In this document: piece after piece, positions 23,521-36,400 of the stretch
Layout of the letters: each line of letters starts with the position of its first letter
How positions within the stretch are numbered: position 1 is the first letter of the stretch
DNA from: Plazaster borealis
Lineage: Eukaryota; Echinodermata; Asteroidea; Forcipulatida; Labidiasteridae
Length of the DNA stretch: 64,000 bases
Direction: 5' to 3'
Assembly (NCBI GenBank): GCA_021014325.1
Contig: CM037472.1
Span: 28,482,234-28,546,233 of the forward strand
Position numbers and translations under genes: made by a program
Notes under the pieces: model-generated
Databases searched by the model: none
The model's input: only the letters and a program-made list of their open reading frames with translations
Told to the model about the DNA's origin: nothing

Positions 23521-24175
23521 ATTTAGTTTGCTTGGTGGTGAGGCAATTATTATGTTTCATTAGCCAAGTCCAGAAATGCTTTTGATGTTTACGTGTTTTG
23601 AATGTTTTACCCTTGTTGAGAGAGCAAGGTAGAAAACTATCAAACAAGTATAAATAGTAATATTATGCTCTCTTCAGTTTGTTTGATTATATTTTTGTTC
23701 CTATATATTTTATTTTCCCTGGAGCTGGTCTCCTTTGTGGTATTGTTATTGTGTCATCAAATTTGGTTTGTTTTTACATTGTCTTTTTATGTTATTATCG
23801 CAAGGGGATTGTTCTTTTAGAAAGTGATTTGGTTGGCTTTTTGGGCAATCCCTATAGGCTAGGCTTTCGTTTGTTTTTGATTATTATTATTATTTTTTGG
23901 TCCTGTTCATGTTTAAAGACTTTACTAGCCCTCCTATACACTGGTACCACAGACTGCCACAAAGTACCATACCTTCCAGGCTAGCATTGGGTGCATCGAT
24001 TTCTTTTGCTTCTATGGCTGGTATTATCAGGAAACCCCATGGTTTGTGTATTGTGGTCTCGGCAGTCTCCTGTGGCATTTTGTGGCAAGGCCAGTTGGGC
24101 GGGAGAGTATTACCGATAATAGTTATTAAAAAAAGAAATTTTCTGAACACAATTTGAATGATTATTTCCTCGCAG

Positions 24176-24415
24176 AGGAATGAAATGAAGTTGATGAACC
24201 TCAAGGCCGAAGCACAGATGTGGCAGCAACTGCAGCAGAACCAGCAGCAGTGGATGGACCATCAGAACCAACAGTACAACACCGACATGATGAAATATCA
24301 GACTGAATATCAACGGTGGACGCAGCAACAGCAGAGGTTCCAACAGACAGGGCAGGTCATGCAGGGGCAGCAGCAGCAACAGCAGCACATGCAGTCAATG
24401 CAAATTGAAGCCTTG
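24176..24415 (+). CDS. YLPM1: YLPM1 exon: Gln-rich coiled coil
   Basis: 80 codons, RNEMKLMNLKAEAQMWQQLQ through MQSMQIEAL, then donor GTAAAT. It corresponds to the Gln/His/Tyr-rich helix that precedes the WERxF block in vertebrate YLPM1. Upstream in-frame residues (MIISSQ) are intronic. Phase 0 at both ends. Confidence 0.85.
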
Positions 24416-27400
24416 GTAAATATTTAACCCAAATTACTTAGTTTAAAGGTAGGGTCATACTTTTGTAATGATCCCGGGAACAAAAATGTGTTATTTTATC
24501 TGAAAGCCTATTTTGTTATAAAGATGGTAATGGTAGTAAAGCATCCTGTGAAATTTGTTCTGTCTGATGTGCCCTCATTGATTAGAAATCAATATGTTGA
24601 AAAATTTGAATGTGAGAAACGATTCATGCATAAGTCATTTCTCAGATTTCTGAGGGTTGGTGTCCGTTCATGAACGCTGCGTTTTTGTGAAAATACCATG
24701 ACAATTTTTTTCAGTTTTCCCAACAAGTAGACACTGTATTCAGCTGAACTTTCACAGGTGACTGTTGTTGTATCTTTGTTGATAATTTGGCCTATAAAAC
24801 AGCATTATGTTGACAAAAAACAAACGATAACCCTACCCAGAAATGCCAACATACACGATTTGGGCATAGCAAATACGATGTTGAGCCGTGAATACGCCGC
24901 TTCAATAATACTTCAATTAAATACGATAAACAAGCCGCCCAGTGAAATGTAGTTACAAACAATGTATCATGATAAAAACTAAAACTAAAAATATAAAATT
25001 AAAAAAAACCTATTTAAAATGTTGACTGTCGCTGCGTGATTCAAAGTGATGAGCGGCAAATTCACACGCATTTTTGTGCTTATTTAGGGGGTACCAATCC
25101 CATAAACTATCGCACTCAGGATTTGCCTACCTGACACACGTGTAGCACAGAGCCACAAGGCTCCTTGTACAGCATACATTCTACAGTGGCTTTTGTAGAG
25201 ACTGGTTCCACAGTTTTTCTAACGCTCCACGTTAAAGCTCAGAAAAAGTGCGGTCTTTTTTTTTAATGAAATGCAATAAATGGTTTCATTTGTTTAATTG
25301 TTTTTTTTCAGGTGGCCTTGAGGAATAGAAGAAATGACTTCAACGACCAACTCCAAAACTGGGAGAGGCAATTCAAGAAGTGGAAAGAAGATCACATGGG
25401 CCACCCGAATAAAGAGCAGTTTAACACTTACCTGGAACAATGGAAAAGCTGGCAAACCAAGATGGAAAATTCTCTTCAGGAAATTCAGCAGCAAATTGTT
25501 GTAAAAGAAGATGAAATGAAATCTTTTGGAATTGTTGTCCCATCTGAGAAAACAAACAACAAAAGAGGCAGAGGAAATGAGCAAGGTCAAGGATTGGGAC
25601 CTGGAATGAGTCCAGGAATGGGTCCTGGGATGGGACCTGGAATGGGCCAAGGAGTTGGACCGGTGATGGGTCCAGGGATGGGTCCAGGAATGGGTCCAGG
25701 AATGGGTCCAGGAATGGGTCCAGGAATGGGTCCAGGAATGGGTCCAGGAATGGGTCCAGGAATGGGTCCAGGAATGGGTCCAGGAATGGGTCCAGGAATG
25801 GGCTCAGAAATGGGTCCTGGTGATGGTAGGAGTCCAAGCGTAGGTCCTAACATGGGTCCGGGAATTGGTCCAGGCATCGGTCAAGGAATAGGTCCAGGAA
25901 TGGGTCGAGGAATGGGTCCAGGAATGGGTCCAGGAATGGGTCCAGGAATGGGTCCAGGAATGGGTCCAGAAATGGGTCCAGGAATGGGTCCAGGAATGGG
26001 TTCTGGTGATGGTATGGGTCAACAAATGGGTCCCAGTATGGGACCTGGAGTTGGACCGGAAAATAACCCTGGCATGCATGGACCTAGAGGGCCAGCAGAT
26101 TTTGGCCCAAGAGGTCCTCGGGGAAACCAAGGTCAAAGTGGTCATGAAAGCAGTAGTCATAGAGATCCAAGAATGAGAGGTCGAGAGGAGTCATTTCAAA
26201 GAGGTTCGGGACCAATGGGTCAAGACGATATGGGTCCGGGGGCTATATGGGGCCACGATGGACCTGGGCCAAGGGGTCCTGGTGGAAATGGACCAAGAGA
26301 TCCAAGAAAAATGGGTCCCAGAGGTCCCCAAGTTGCAGGTCAGAGAGGCCCAAATGAAATGGGACCAAGATTTCCTGGTGGAATGAGAGGTAGGGGTCAT
26401 GATGGAATGGGGCCAAGGGGTCCTGATGGAATGGGGCCTAGGGGTCTTGGTGGATTAGGGCCCAGCGGTCCAGGTGGAATGGGACCTGCTGGCCCGGATG
26501 GAATGGGACTTGATGGTCCTGTTGGAATGGGTTCTCGAGGTCCAGGTGGAATGGGTTCCAGAGGTCCTGATGGTATGGGACCTAGAGTCTCTGGAGGTAT
26601 GGGACCCGGAGTTCCTAGTGGAATTGGACCTGAAGGTCCTGGCAGAATGGGACATGAAGGTACTGGCAGAATGGGACCTGGAGGTCCCAGGGGAATGGGA
26701 CCTGGAGGTCCCGGTGGAATGGGACCTGGAGGTCCCGGTGGAATGGGACCTGGAGGTCTTGGCGGAATGGGACCTGGAGGTCCTGGTAGAATGGGACCTG
26801 GAGATCCTGGTGGAATGGGACCTGGAGGTCTTGACAGAATGAGGCCTGGAGGTCCCGTAGGAATGGGACCTGATGGAATGGGACCTGGTGGAATTGGACC
26901 TGGTGGAATGGGACCCGGTGGAATTGGACCTGGTGGAATGGGACCTGGTGGAATGGGACCTGGAGGACCTGGTGATATGAGGGTAAGAGGTCCTGGTGGT
27001 ATGGGTCCAAGAGGTTCAGGAGACATGGCTCCACATGGAATTGGTCCAAGTGGTCAAGGTGTCGTTCAGTTTGGGCCTGGAATGGATCAGAGGGCTATTA
27101 ATTCAAGAGATCCCAGAAGACATCCTGGACCAGTGGTACCCCCAGCACCAGGCTCAGGCATGGGCGGTGACTTGGGACAAAGAGTGGGAGTTATGGGCAA
27201 TCAAGATCAACAGATGATGAATTTACAGATGAGGGGTGATCATGCAATGAATACACAAGGTGCTGGAATGCTAGGCACCAGCATAGGGGGACAGCAGATT
27301 CCACATGGAATGGGACCTGGAGACATGAAAACAAGCCATACCGGTCCAGGTACAAGTGGACCTGAAAGCATTCAATATGGATCAGGTGCTGGGCCACAAG

Positions 27401-30400
27401 GATTGCTGCCACCTGGTAGAAATTCCCAAGACTTTGCCCTCTTTGGAGAGAAAGATGCGGAAGAAAAAAAAGTCAAGGAGAAGAAAAGGTATGGTGAGAT
27501 TGCTCCACCTGGTGTTGATTTTTTCACACCACCAAAGATTGGTCCACCCCCAAAGATAGTTCCCAATGTTGAAGTGGATGAGGCTGCGAAAGATTTAAAA
27601 ACCAAGGAGGAAAATTATGAAGAGTCGGATAAAATAACAGCTTGGCCACCAGGCTCTGAATCTGATGGTGAAAAGAAATCTGCCGCAGCAAAAAAGTATC
27701 CATCTATCAAAAAGGAAGCGCCTATTGTCATAAAACCAAATTTGGTCAGCATGCAAGCCAACAAAAAGGAACAATCTCTGCCTGTCGCAAAAGAAGAGGC
27801 ATCAAAGATTTCATCACTGGTGCCTGATAAAGCAAGTGAAATGAGTAAAAAAGAATTGAACAAAAAGGAACAAGACCAATCATCAAGTGTTACACAAAGC
27901 ACAGTAATTGATGTAGATAAGGATGAGGGTGAAAACAAAACTGCGTTGAAGAAAGTAATCAGTTCAGAAGTCAAGAACAAATACAATTTTCTGAATCTTG
28001 AAGAGGAACAGAATCCAGAGCAGTCGTATGTGAAGATGAACAGAAGGAAGGATAGCGCAGTCTTTCCACTTCGAAATCGTGATCGCTACCGCCGTAGGAC
28101 AAAAAGTAAAAGTAAGAGTCGAAGTAGGAGCGCAAGTCCTGACAGAAGCAAAAGTCACACTCGTAAGAAAAGTCGAAGCAGAAGCAAAAGTAAGAGCAGG
28201 AACCCCAGCCGCAGCAGGGATAGAAGTAGAAGTAGGAACCGAAGTCGCAGCAAGAACCGAAGTCGCAGCAGGAACCGAAGTCGCAGCAAGAACCGAAGTC
28301 GCAGCAGGAACAGAAGTCGCAGTAGGAACAGGAGTCCAAGTAAGAGCCGCAGTCGCCGAAGTAGAAGTAGAAGTAGAGGTCGAGTTGGAGGACGAAACCG
28401 AAGTCGGGATCGTAGCTTAGAACGATTTCGTTACAGAGGCCGGGATCAAGCTCGCTCTTATCGAAATGAGCGTGGTCGAGGTAGGAGTCCATCTAGAGAT
28501 CAATTCGCAGCGAGAGGTCCATCGAAACATTACAATCGGGACCGACAAGAGTTACTAGAAAGACCTGAAAGACCAGAAAGACCTGAAAGACCAGAAAGAC
28601 CAAGGGGGAGGCAGTCAGAATTACCCAAAAGTTACAGGACCAACTCGCCACGTAAATCCCTATCGCCAGTACCCCATTCTGAAGCTAGCATGTCAGTAAC
28701 TCCTACTGCAACAACAGCCTCTACAGTTCAAGAGCTAAGTGAACGAGAGCATGATATAATTCGAAAAGCTGCACATGAGCTAAAGATGATTCGAGAGCAG
28801 CAGAGTAAACTTCTTCCTGCAGGAATGGGAGGAGGTCCACCACCTTCAGAAATCACACCGGTAAGCTTCAATTTGTTCAGGTTTCCCCCCCCCCCCCACT
28901 TTTAGCCTAACAAATTAGTCAAAGAACTGTGGCGTCCAATCCTTATTGTCAATCCCTGATAACATGAATCAAGATGTATTTGTAGCCATTATGACCTGGT
29001 ATTTTACAGACATAAAATGGCCAACATGTGGTGTTTATTTGTTGCATAAAGGCAACTTTTTTTAATCCAAGGCATTAATTTAAAAGAATGGACATCCAGA
29101 AGAGCATTCTTTGAAATCACAAAGTTAAGAACATTGCACCCTTTTTTCATATTTTGCAATATCTCAAACCCACATTATATTAGTTGCTTTTCAAAATAAA
29201 ACATTGTAAGGACTCCGAGGGAAATCATTCTCTTAGTTTTTGGCTGTTTTGGGCTATTCTTGGATAATGTTGTGCAATTTTTATTTTCTTGTTTTGTATT
29301 TGGTTTTATTTATTTCCTCCATTGTGCTCCTGTTACTGTGAATGGTTTGTTTGCCATGTTCTTGCTTTAATTTATTTGAATAAATTCAAATCAAATCAAG
29401 TCAAGGCAAATTTTCACTTGGGAGTTTAAGCTCATACTTAATTCCCTACATTTCAGGATGATCGACTTCCCATTGAACCGAGAGGTCCAGATACTCTCGA
29501 AAGAGATAGACTCTTGGAGCGAGAGAGACCGGATCGAGACAGACTACCACTCGATCGAGCGGGCTGGCCCGGTCCGGACAGATACAAACTCCCAGGCGAG
29601 GACCCAAGATCACATCCAGAAGAGCGACGTTACAGGGATGAGGAACGCTTCCCAGCAGCGCCCCCACGAAGAGGGGGCTTCCTTGAACGGGGCGGGCACT
29701 TAAGGAGAGAATTGGGTGCATATCCCGATGATCCCTACCTCATGGATCCTTATGACGATGAACCCTATCGGAGAAGACCTGCTACCAGCGGATGGGAGTA
29801 CGATGAGAGGACTAGGTTGGAACGACTGCGAAACATCGAGCAGAGATTAGACATGGAGCTTGGCATTGACAGACGGAGTTCTTATGATATAGACCGGTAA
29901 CTTTCTTCATTTTACTAAAATGTTTGAACTGTCTGTCAAGTAGTGGTTGAATTTCGGCTCTGTTTCTTTGTCAGGATTTTACAGGAGAGTGATTAAAATA
30001 TTAAAATCATTCAATAGAAAAAGTCATTAATCATTAGGCATGGATTGTTTACAAAAAAATATTGCAAAAGGAGCAGCTAAGTTCTCTAAGTCACAGCTTT
30101 CTTTGAAAATTTACTCCTGGATACTAACCACTTGACGTAGGATGACGTCTTATAAGGCATGATTTTTCCAAACTGAATTACGTTGGACGTTTAAAAACGT
30201 TTCAAATCATTTCAGAACGTCCTCTTTTGGTTCTCTTTTGGTTGCGGTCGGTTGATGTATTATGCCCGGACGTTCTTTATCCAGCGTGGTTTTTCCACTC
30301 TCTCACAATGTTACGCTTCGTCTGACTTGTGAAAAGAGGGACAAAGGGTACTGGAATTCATGCTTGAAATTTCCCTTTAACTAGAGCTTATTCTGTGTAA

Positions 30401-33400
30401 ATTCCCAATTCCAGATTGTGGTTTGAAATACTAGAATTTTGAGCGATAGTAGGATGCTATGATTGTTTACCTTTGGGTATAGTTTCCTCAGCATGGTAGG
30501 CATATGAGGTACGAGACTCTACCATTCAATGGCCGAATAATGGCCGTGGCTCACAGCCAAGGGTACAGCCAAGTCACGGTAAACAACTACAGGTTTCTTT
30601 TGAAGAAAAAAACAAAACTGGTGCATTTTAAGAGATTTGTTTGTTGTCTCCACTTTGTTTAGTCATGGTTTTTATTTTGACAACCAATATTCTCAAAAAA
30701 TATTGTTGTTCTGGGTGTTCCAAAAAAATAAATATCATAAACAATCCAGCGCAGAGGCACACAAATGTTTTTTCGTGAAGTGGTTAGTTTCCGTATTAGT
30801 TAGTTTATATTTTTCATTTTTTACGGGTTTTGGAAACATTGAAAAAACCTTGGTTTCTGGTTATAGCCAAGCCGTCTCAAAAAAAAATAGTCTATGTACT
30901 GTCTTATAAGATCATTGTATTATCTTTGATAGGCGGAACCCTGGACGAGGATACGATGACAGACCTCCGAATCCTGACTACCCCCGATACGCTGGTAAGA
31001 ATAATAATGTGTATTTATTACACTCTCATTCTTCACGCAAAGTAGGCCCCCCCGAGGGATGTACCAAGGCACCACAAATCAGCAAGATAAATTTTATTTG
31101 GGGAGAAAGACTTATTAATTTGTTTTTTTAATACAGAATTTCGAAAACCTAAAAATGCTGGAAATTTTAGGTTCAAAACGCAAAAAGAAGTGGGCACTGA
31201 AAGAGTTAATACCTCTGGTCATCGGGCTCTTAAGCCGATGGTCCCGTGTGTTTTGTAATGCACGTAAAAGAACCCAGTACACTGATCATTAAGAGAAGTG
31301 ATTTACCCTGCTGTTTTATGGCATCGTTGGCGAGAGATTCTGCTGCATCACCCTCCAACCCTCACAAGGTGCTAGATGAATGGGTCTTGTAATTCAAACT
31401 TGTAATTCAAGCTGTGTATAACTGTCATAAACATAAATTAGATGCTCATTGGGCATACTGAAACAGTTTATAAGAACTGCCTATTATTAATATTATTATT
31501 AATAGTGATCAGTTTATTTTCCCAAAGCTTTCTTACTACATGATGAATCCATGCCTCCTCATTTCTCCAATTGATGTTTAATTTTCAGAGGATTCACGAC
31601 TCCTGGCTCCAGTCAAGGAAGAGAAAGTGGTCGAGAGTTTTGATTATGGGCATGGGCAAGGAAGCAGCAGTCCACCACGTACTCGTGTTGGTAAGTATCA
31701 CGTTACAATCAGAACAGAGCAGGGACTCAAACCCGGGCGGTCGGGTTGGCGTAGTGATATCTTTCCTCACCTTCCACCACTGGGATCCCAGTTCTGCCGG
31801 GGCACTTTGTGGACTGGGTTTTCAGTCCCTACCTGATTGCGTGGGTTTTCCCTGGAATAATTCTCTGGGGTTTTCCGCCCACATCTGAAACTGAAACTTG
31901 CTTCCTTCTATTCTCTCCATAGGGTTCTTGGCTAGTATAGTGATTTAGTTCACTTTTCTGAGAGTCCTTGGCTTCACAACCAGAATTGATAAATGAAATG
32001 AAATGAAACCGGGTCGTGACCATGCAATAAAGGACCATGCAATAAAGGACCATGCAATAAAGGACCTCGCCATCAGCTCAGTCTTTCATCGCACAGCCAT
32101 GAATCAGCTGGTCTTGAACATTTTTTGTTGCCGGTCGTAAACTTCTGTTTAATACCTTGTCACCACTCTTTTGTACGTTCATAATTGATACCAGCTGCTT
32201 CATCTTTGTATTTATTTGCTTATAGCTCCAGAGATAGAGAGAGCTGCTGACAGCTATGGCGACAGAGATATGAGAAGACCCGGAATGAATCCGGATCATT
32301 ATGAAGGTGCTCAAGCTAGATTTGACAAACGGGATCGTGAGATGCAACCAAGGGAAAAGTTCAAAGCAGAGGACTTCGGAGGGGGACCAAAGGGGTTCCA
32401 TGAAGTGCAAGGCCCATTTGACGGAGGTAGTGAGAGGATAGACATGGAGCGGTTCGAAAGAGCAGAACCTCAACAGCTTGATTGGGGACGCGGTCAGGAG
32501 GACAGACGGTATGAGAGGGAGCCGGGTGACTTTGACACTGACCAGAGACGGCAGGATAGGAATCCAAGATGGAGGCACGAGGAACAACCCGAGCGGGATC
32601 GGCATGGAGAGTATGGGAAGGATACTGGACATCGCGGTAATGATTCCAGGCAGTACAATCAAGAGGATTACAGAAGCGATGCTTTTGAATCCGATGAAAG
32701 GTGAGAATGAGACTCGTTGTGATTTACTCTGTTGTATGTTTTACACCCTTTTATCACTTATCGCCAGAATTCTGAAATGCTTCCAGGCTCGCCTGCAGGA
32801 TTAATTATATTCATTTTGTTGGTATGTTTTTGTGACAATGAAACCATGACTTAACCAAGTAAAGACAACAAACGTGCTCATAAAATGCACCGGGACTTTA
32901 AGAAAACAAGGATTTTGTTCACTGTGAATCGTCCGGTAATCAGCCAAGTAATGGGGTACAAGGATGGTGTCTACATGGAGTCATCCACTTTGTTTAGAAG
33001 GGGTTTTTAGAATTTCAGTGTGTGGGATGGAATTTCTCTGCACAAGTTTCCGTGTCTATTTTGTGTGTATTATGACAAAATTTCAAATGACATGGACCTG
33101 TGAGTTTTAGTGTGAGTTTTATAACAAATATTAGATGCGTTTCTTGCGTGCGTAGTCAAAGAATATAATCACTCTGTGAAACTCAGCTTCGCCTCGTGTG
33201 ATGGACAGAAGTAGATCTTGAGTTGATTATTATTTGTTGCCACGACCTTTCCAATCAGGTCACGCCTCCCATATCTAATGATCTATTTTCATTCCTGACC
33301 AGTCGCTTCATGTCCACAAGCTACCCAACCACCGCAGAAGGAGGTTACGACAGTCCCTATCACAGAAGTGAAGGACCTCCCCCGCAACCCCAGCCGGCAT

Positions 33401-36400
33401 TACCTCTACATGTACAGCCTCCTCCTCCGCCCCCGCCTCCTCCTCCGCCGCCAACCAAACCTCCAGTAGAGGAACCCAAACCAGAGACTGTCTTGATCGA
33501 GGATCTCCTGAAGAATCCAGGCCGGAAGAGTCGTCCCAAGAAGGTGGTGATCATCCTCAGGGGACCGCCTGGTAGTGGGAAGTCGTATGTTGCTAAACTC
33601 ATCAAGGTAACATCCCTGAAAAATTGTGATTAAATAGCCTGAAATGTCTGTTAAAGCCTACACCATGTTTACATGCAGGTCAGCCTTTGTACTCGATAAA
33701 ATATTCCTACTTTTTTCCCAAGGACCAAATCTCACGCCTGCAAAATATAGGATTTGAACTGCCTCTAGCCACTGGGCAAGCTTATTGGTCTAGTGGTAGT
33801 ATATGTGCTCTGGAATGGCAAGAGTCATAGGTTCGAATCCCATCCGAGTAATCTGTTTTTTAATCTGAAAACTCTCACCCCTGTAGAAGTTACAAAATGC
33901 CTGTTCCTTGATTTTCATTTGCCCAGGACCTGGAGACAAAGATGGGTGGTCACATGCCCCGTATGCTCTGCCTGGATGACTACTTCATGACCGAAGTGGA
34001 GAGGATGCAAACTGACGAAGAGACTGGAAAGAGGTTACTCATAAAGGTGAGTCACAGATCCACATTGAATTACTCTGGAAAATTACTCGTGAGGAAATAG
34101 ATTTTAAATTTGAAATCTTTTTCAAATATGCTCAGTCATAAATTGGATGTATGATACTTGATTGGTAAAAATAATGGACACCAAACGTAAACAAACTGGT
34201 CACTGTCATTTTATTCCCGCATTGACATTGACTAGAGTTGTTCGCACTTGAACTTCAGTGCGCATGCGCTACCTACATCGCTAACTAACCACTAGGTAGC
34301 CATTGGGTCCTTGATTGAACTTGCTCTTATTTTTTAAGCCAAGTGATATAAGTAAAATGTGAAACGGTATCTAATCTTTACTATATAATTGAGCTTGATT
34401 TCTTGCCTTACTCTCTGAGATGAGTTTGGGTTCATTTCTCGTTGAGTTCTCGCTGGTTTTCTGAGATCGTTGGCATCAGTTCCTAGGTGAAAAGCACCTC
34501 TCGGATTATGTACGACATGACCGACGTTCTTGTGTGATTCCTCTACAGGCTCTTGAGTACGAGTATGAGGCGCTGATGGAGATCGCATATCGTACCAGCT
34601 TGCTGAAGTCCTTCAAGAAGACGGTGGACGATGGTTTCTTCGACTTCATCATCGTGGATGCCATCAATGACAAGATGCAGTATGTTGTACCCTTCAAGAA
34701 CTACAGCAAACTCAAAGGCTTTGAGGTTTGTCGGACTATCAATGATTGTATTTTTGTTGAGTTGAAATCCAAACTCTTAATCTGAAAAGCTTGATTTTTT
34801 AATCTTAAACTTAGTTTCTACAGATTGACAACTACTGTTTTCAATACTAGGCAATCTTGGGGGTTTATGGGATTGATCAGAGGGCTAGGTTTTTGCATGG
34901 ACTGGTCCCCTGTCTTTATCCTTGCGGATAAAGACAGGCACTGGTCTTACAAACCCAATGGTTTCATTGGATAGACATACATCCAATGACGCATAGCTAA
35001 CAGACTGATACTATACACACAGTATTACGGCATGCAAGGTCAAAGGTACATCTGGCAGGAAACCAGTAGGTTCTAAAGGTCGGTATCTTGTGTTATTCAC
35101 GATATGATGTCAGATATTCCGGCTAGTGCTTACGTGGCTGCAGGGACAACTACAAATAGCCTGTTGTTTTGTTTTGTTTTTGTTTTTGTCTCTGGTTTTC
35201 CCCTTAAGTTTGGTTGCCTATCTCTTGACCTTTTTTTTATCCGTGGTTATTTTGTTTTGAAACAAGAAAATGTGAACAATAGTCTGTTTTCAAAGAGTTA
35301 TGAATCAAACCACTTGTGCTGAATATACGTACCACTGTAAAGTATTGATTTTAATTTGGTAGACTGCATGATACAAACTAGTAGGCCTGGATTTTTATCT
35401 TTTAGTGGACAGACCATTTTCAATTCGCAAAGGGCACTTCTATTGGAAAATCTTAAAGTCTATGGGAAACTACTAGACCATGGCAATAGTTGCTATGGCC
35501 GCCGTGTCTTTCGTGTAATTCCAGGTCTGAACTAGACCATATGTATCAAAATAAACTTGATGTGGTAATTAGCTGTTGTAGGTTTTGCAACGAGAGTAAT
35601 TTGTCTTCTCCCTGGCTGCTTCTTATTATTAACCAATCCTATTTTTTTTTCTTTGATGTTAAGGTGTATGTGGTAGAAATGCTAGCCGACGCTGCAACCT
35701 GCCACAAGAGGGACACTCACAATCGGGGCCTGCCCGATATCCAAAAGGTGAGTCTTAAGGCCAAGGCCACACAAAGCATGTTTTTACAGGCAACTTGGAG
35801 GCAACGGACTCCACTGCATGCAGAAGAAATCGATCAGAGCATAAATATTTTCAGATTTGTTTTCAAGTGTCAGTTACTATGGCTACTATAAGTATAGACC
35901 CTCTTAATTGGACGTCACAGGTTGCTACAGTTATGTGGCTACAAACCGCTCATGGTCTGCCAAATTGCATGTACAGGTTTGAGGTGGGTCTCGCCACTCG
36001 CTCCCTGCCTAAAATGCATAATAATAATAATAATAGTGGCTTATATAGCGCTCATATCCGTCACTCAGTGACACTCAATGCACTTCAATGTTCAGTATTT
36101 TCCTGCAGGGTATTTTGGAGCTACATTTGAAGTATGAGACCAATTCCTTTACATAGCACCATGTAATGGTTTACAAGATGATGTGGCGCAATATGCTGCC
36201 GATCAAACCTGGAACACCAGGGATAACCCCTTCTCTTTTCGATATTAGTGCACTGGGTTCTTTTACTTGCATTACACAACACACAGGACTTTACGTCCAA
36301 TCCGAAGGACGCAGCAATAATGGTAAGTGTCACAAGTGTCACCACTGGGACTCGAACCCCCACTCTGCTGATCAGAAACACCAGAGCTTGAGTTCGGTGT

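Larger units (their letters stand above)
19278..24175. other. Presumed YLPM1 intron 1 (or 5' intergenic)
   Basis: No recognisable exon. It holds the 40-bp inverted repeat (21903-22080), a foldback (22384-22513) and a truncated MITE (23381-23520). Short CG-richer patches occur at 19.5-20.4 kb and 21.5-22.0 kb, with repeated GCGCCCTC words. Confidence 0.45.

Noticed and set aside
25421..26160. Other minus-strand repeats (LDPF and SWTH words)
   Set aside because: Frame shadows of the same 12-bp repeat.
26397..27026. Minus-strand 209-codon open frame of Gly/Pro/Ile words resembling collagen
   Set aside because: It is the antisense of the YLPM1 GMGP repeat; the repeat has no stop words in several frames. 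No splice structure or family match on that strand.
33360..33605. Minus-strand Gly-rich 81-codon frame
   Set aside because: Antisense of the YLPM1 Pro run and P-loop exon.
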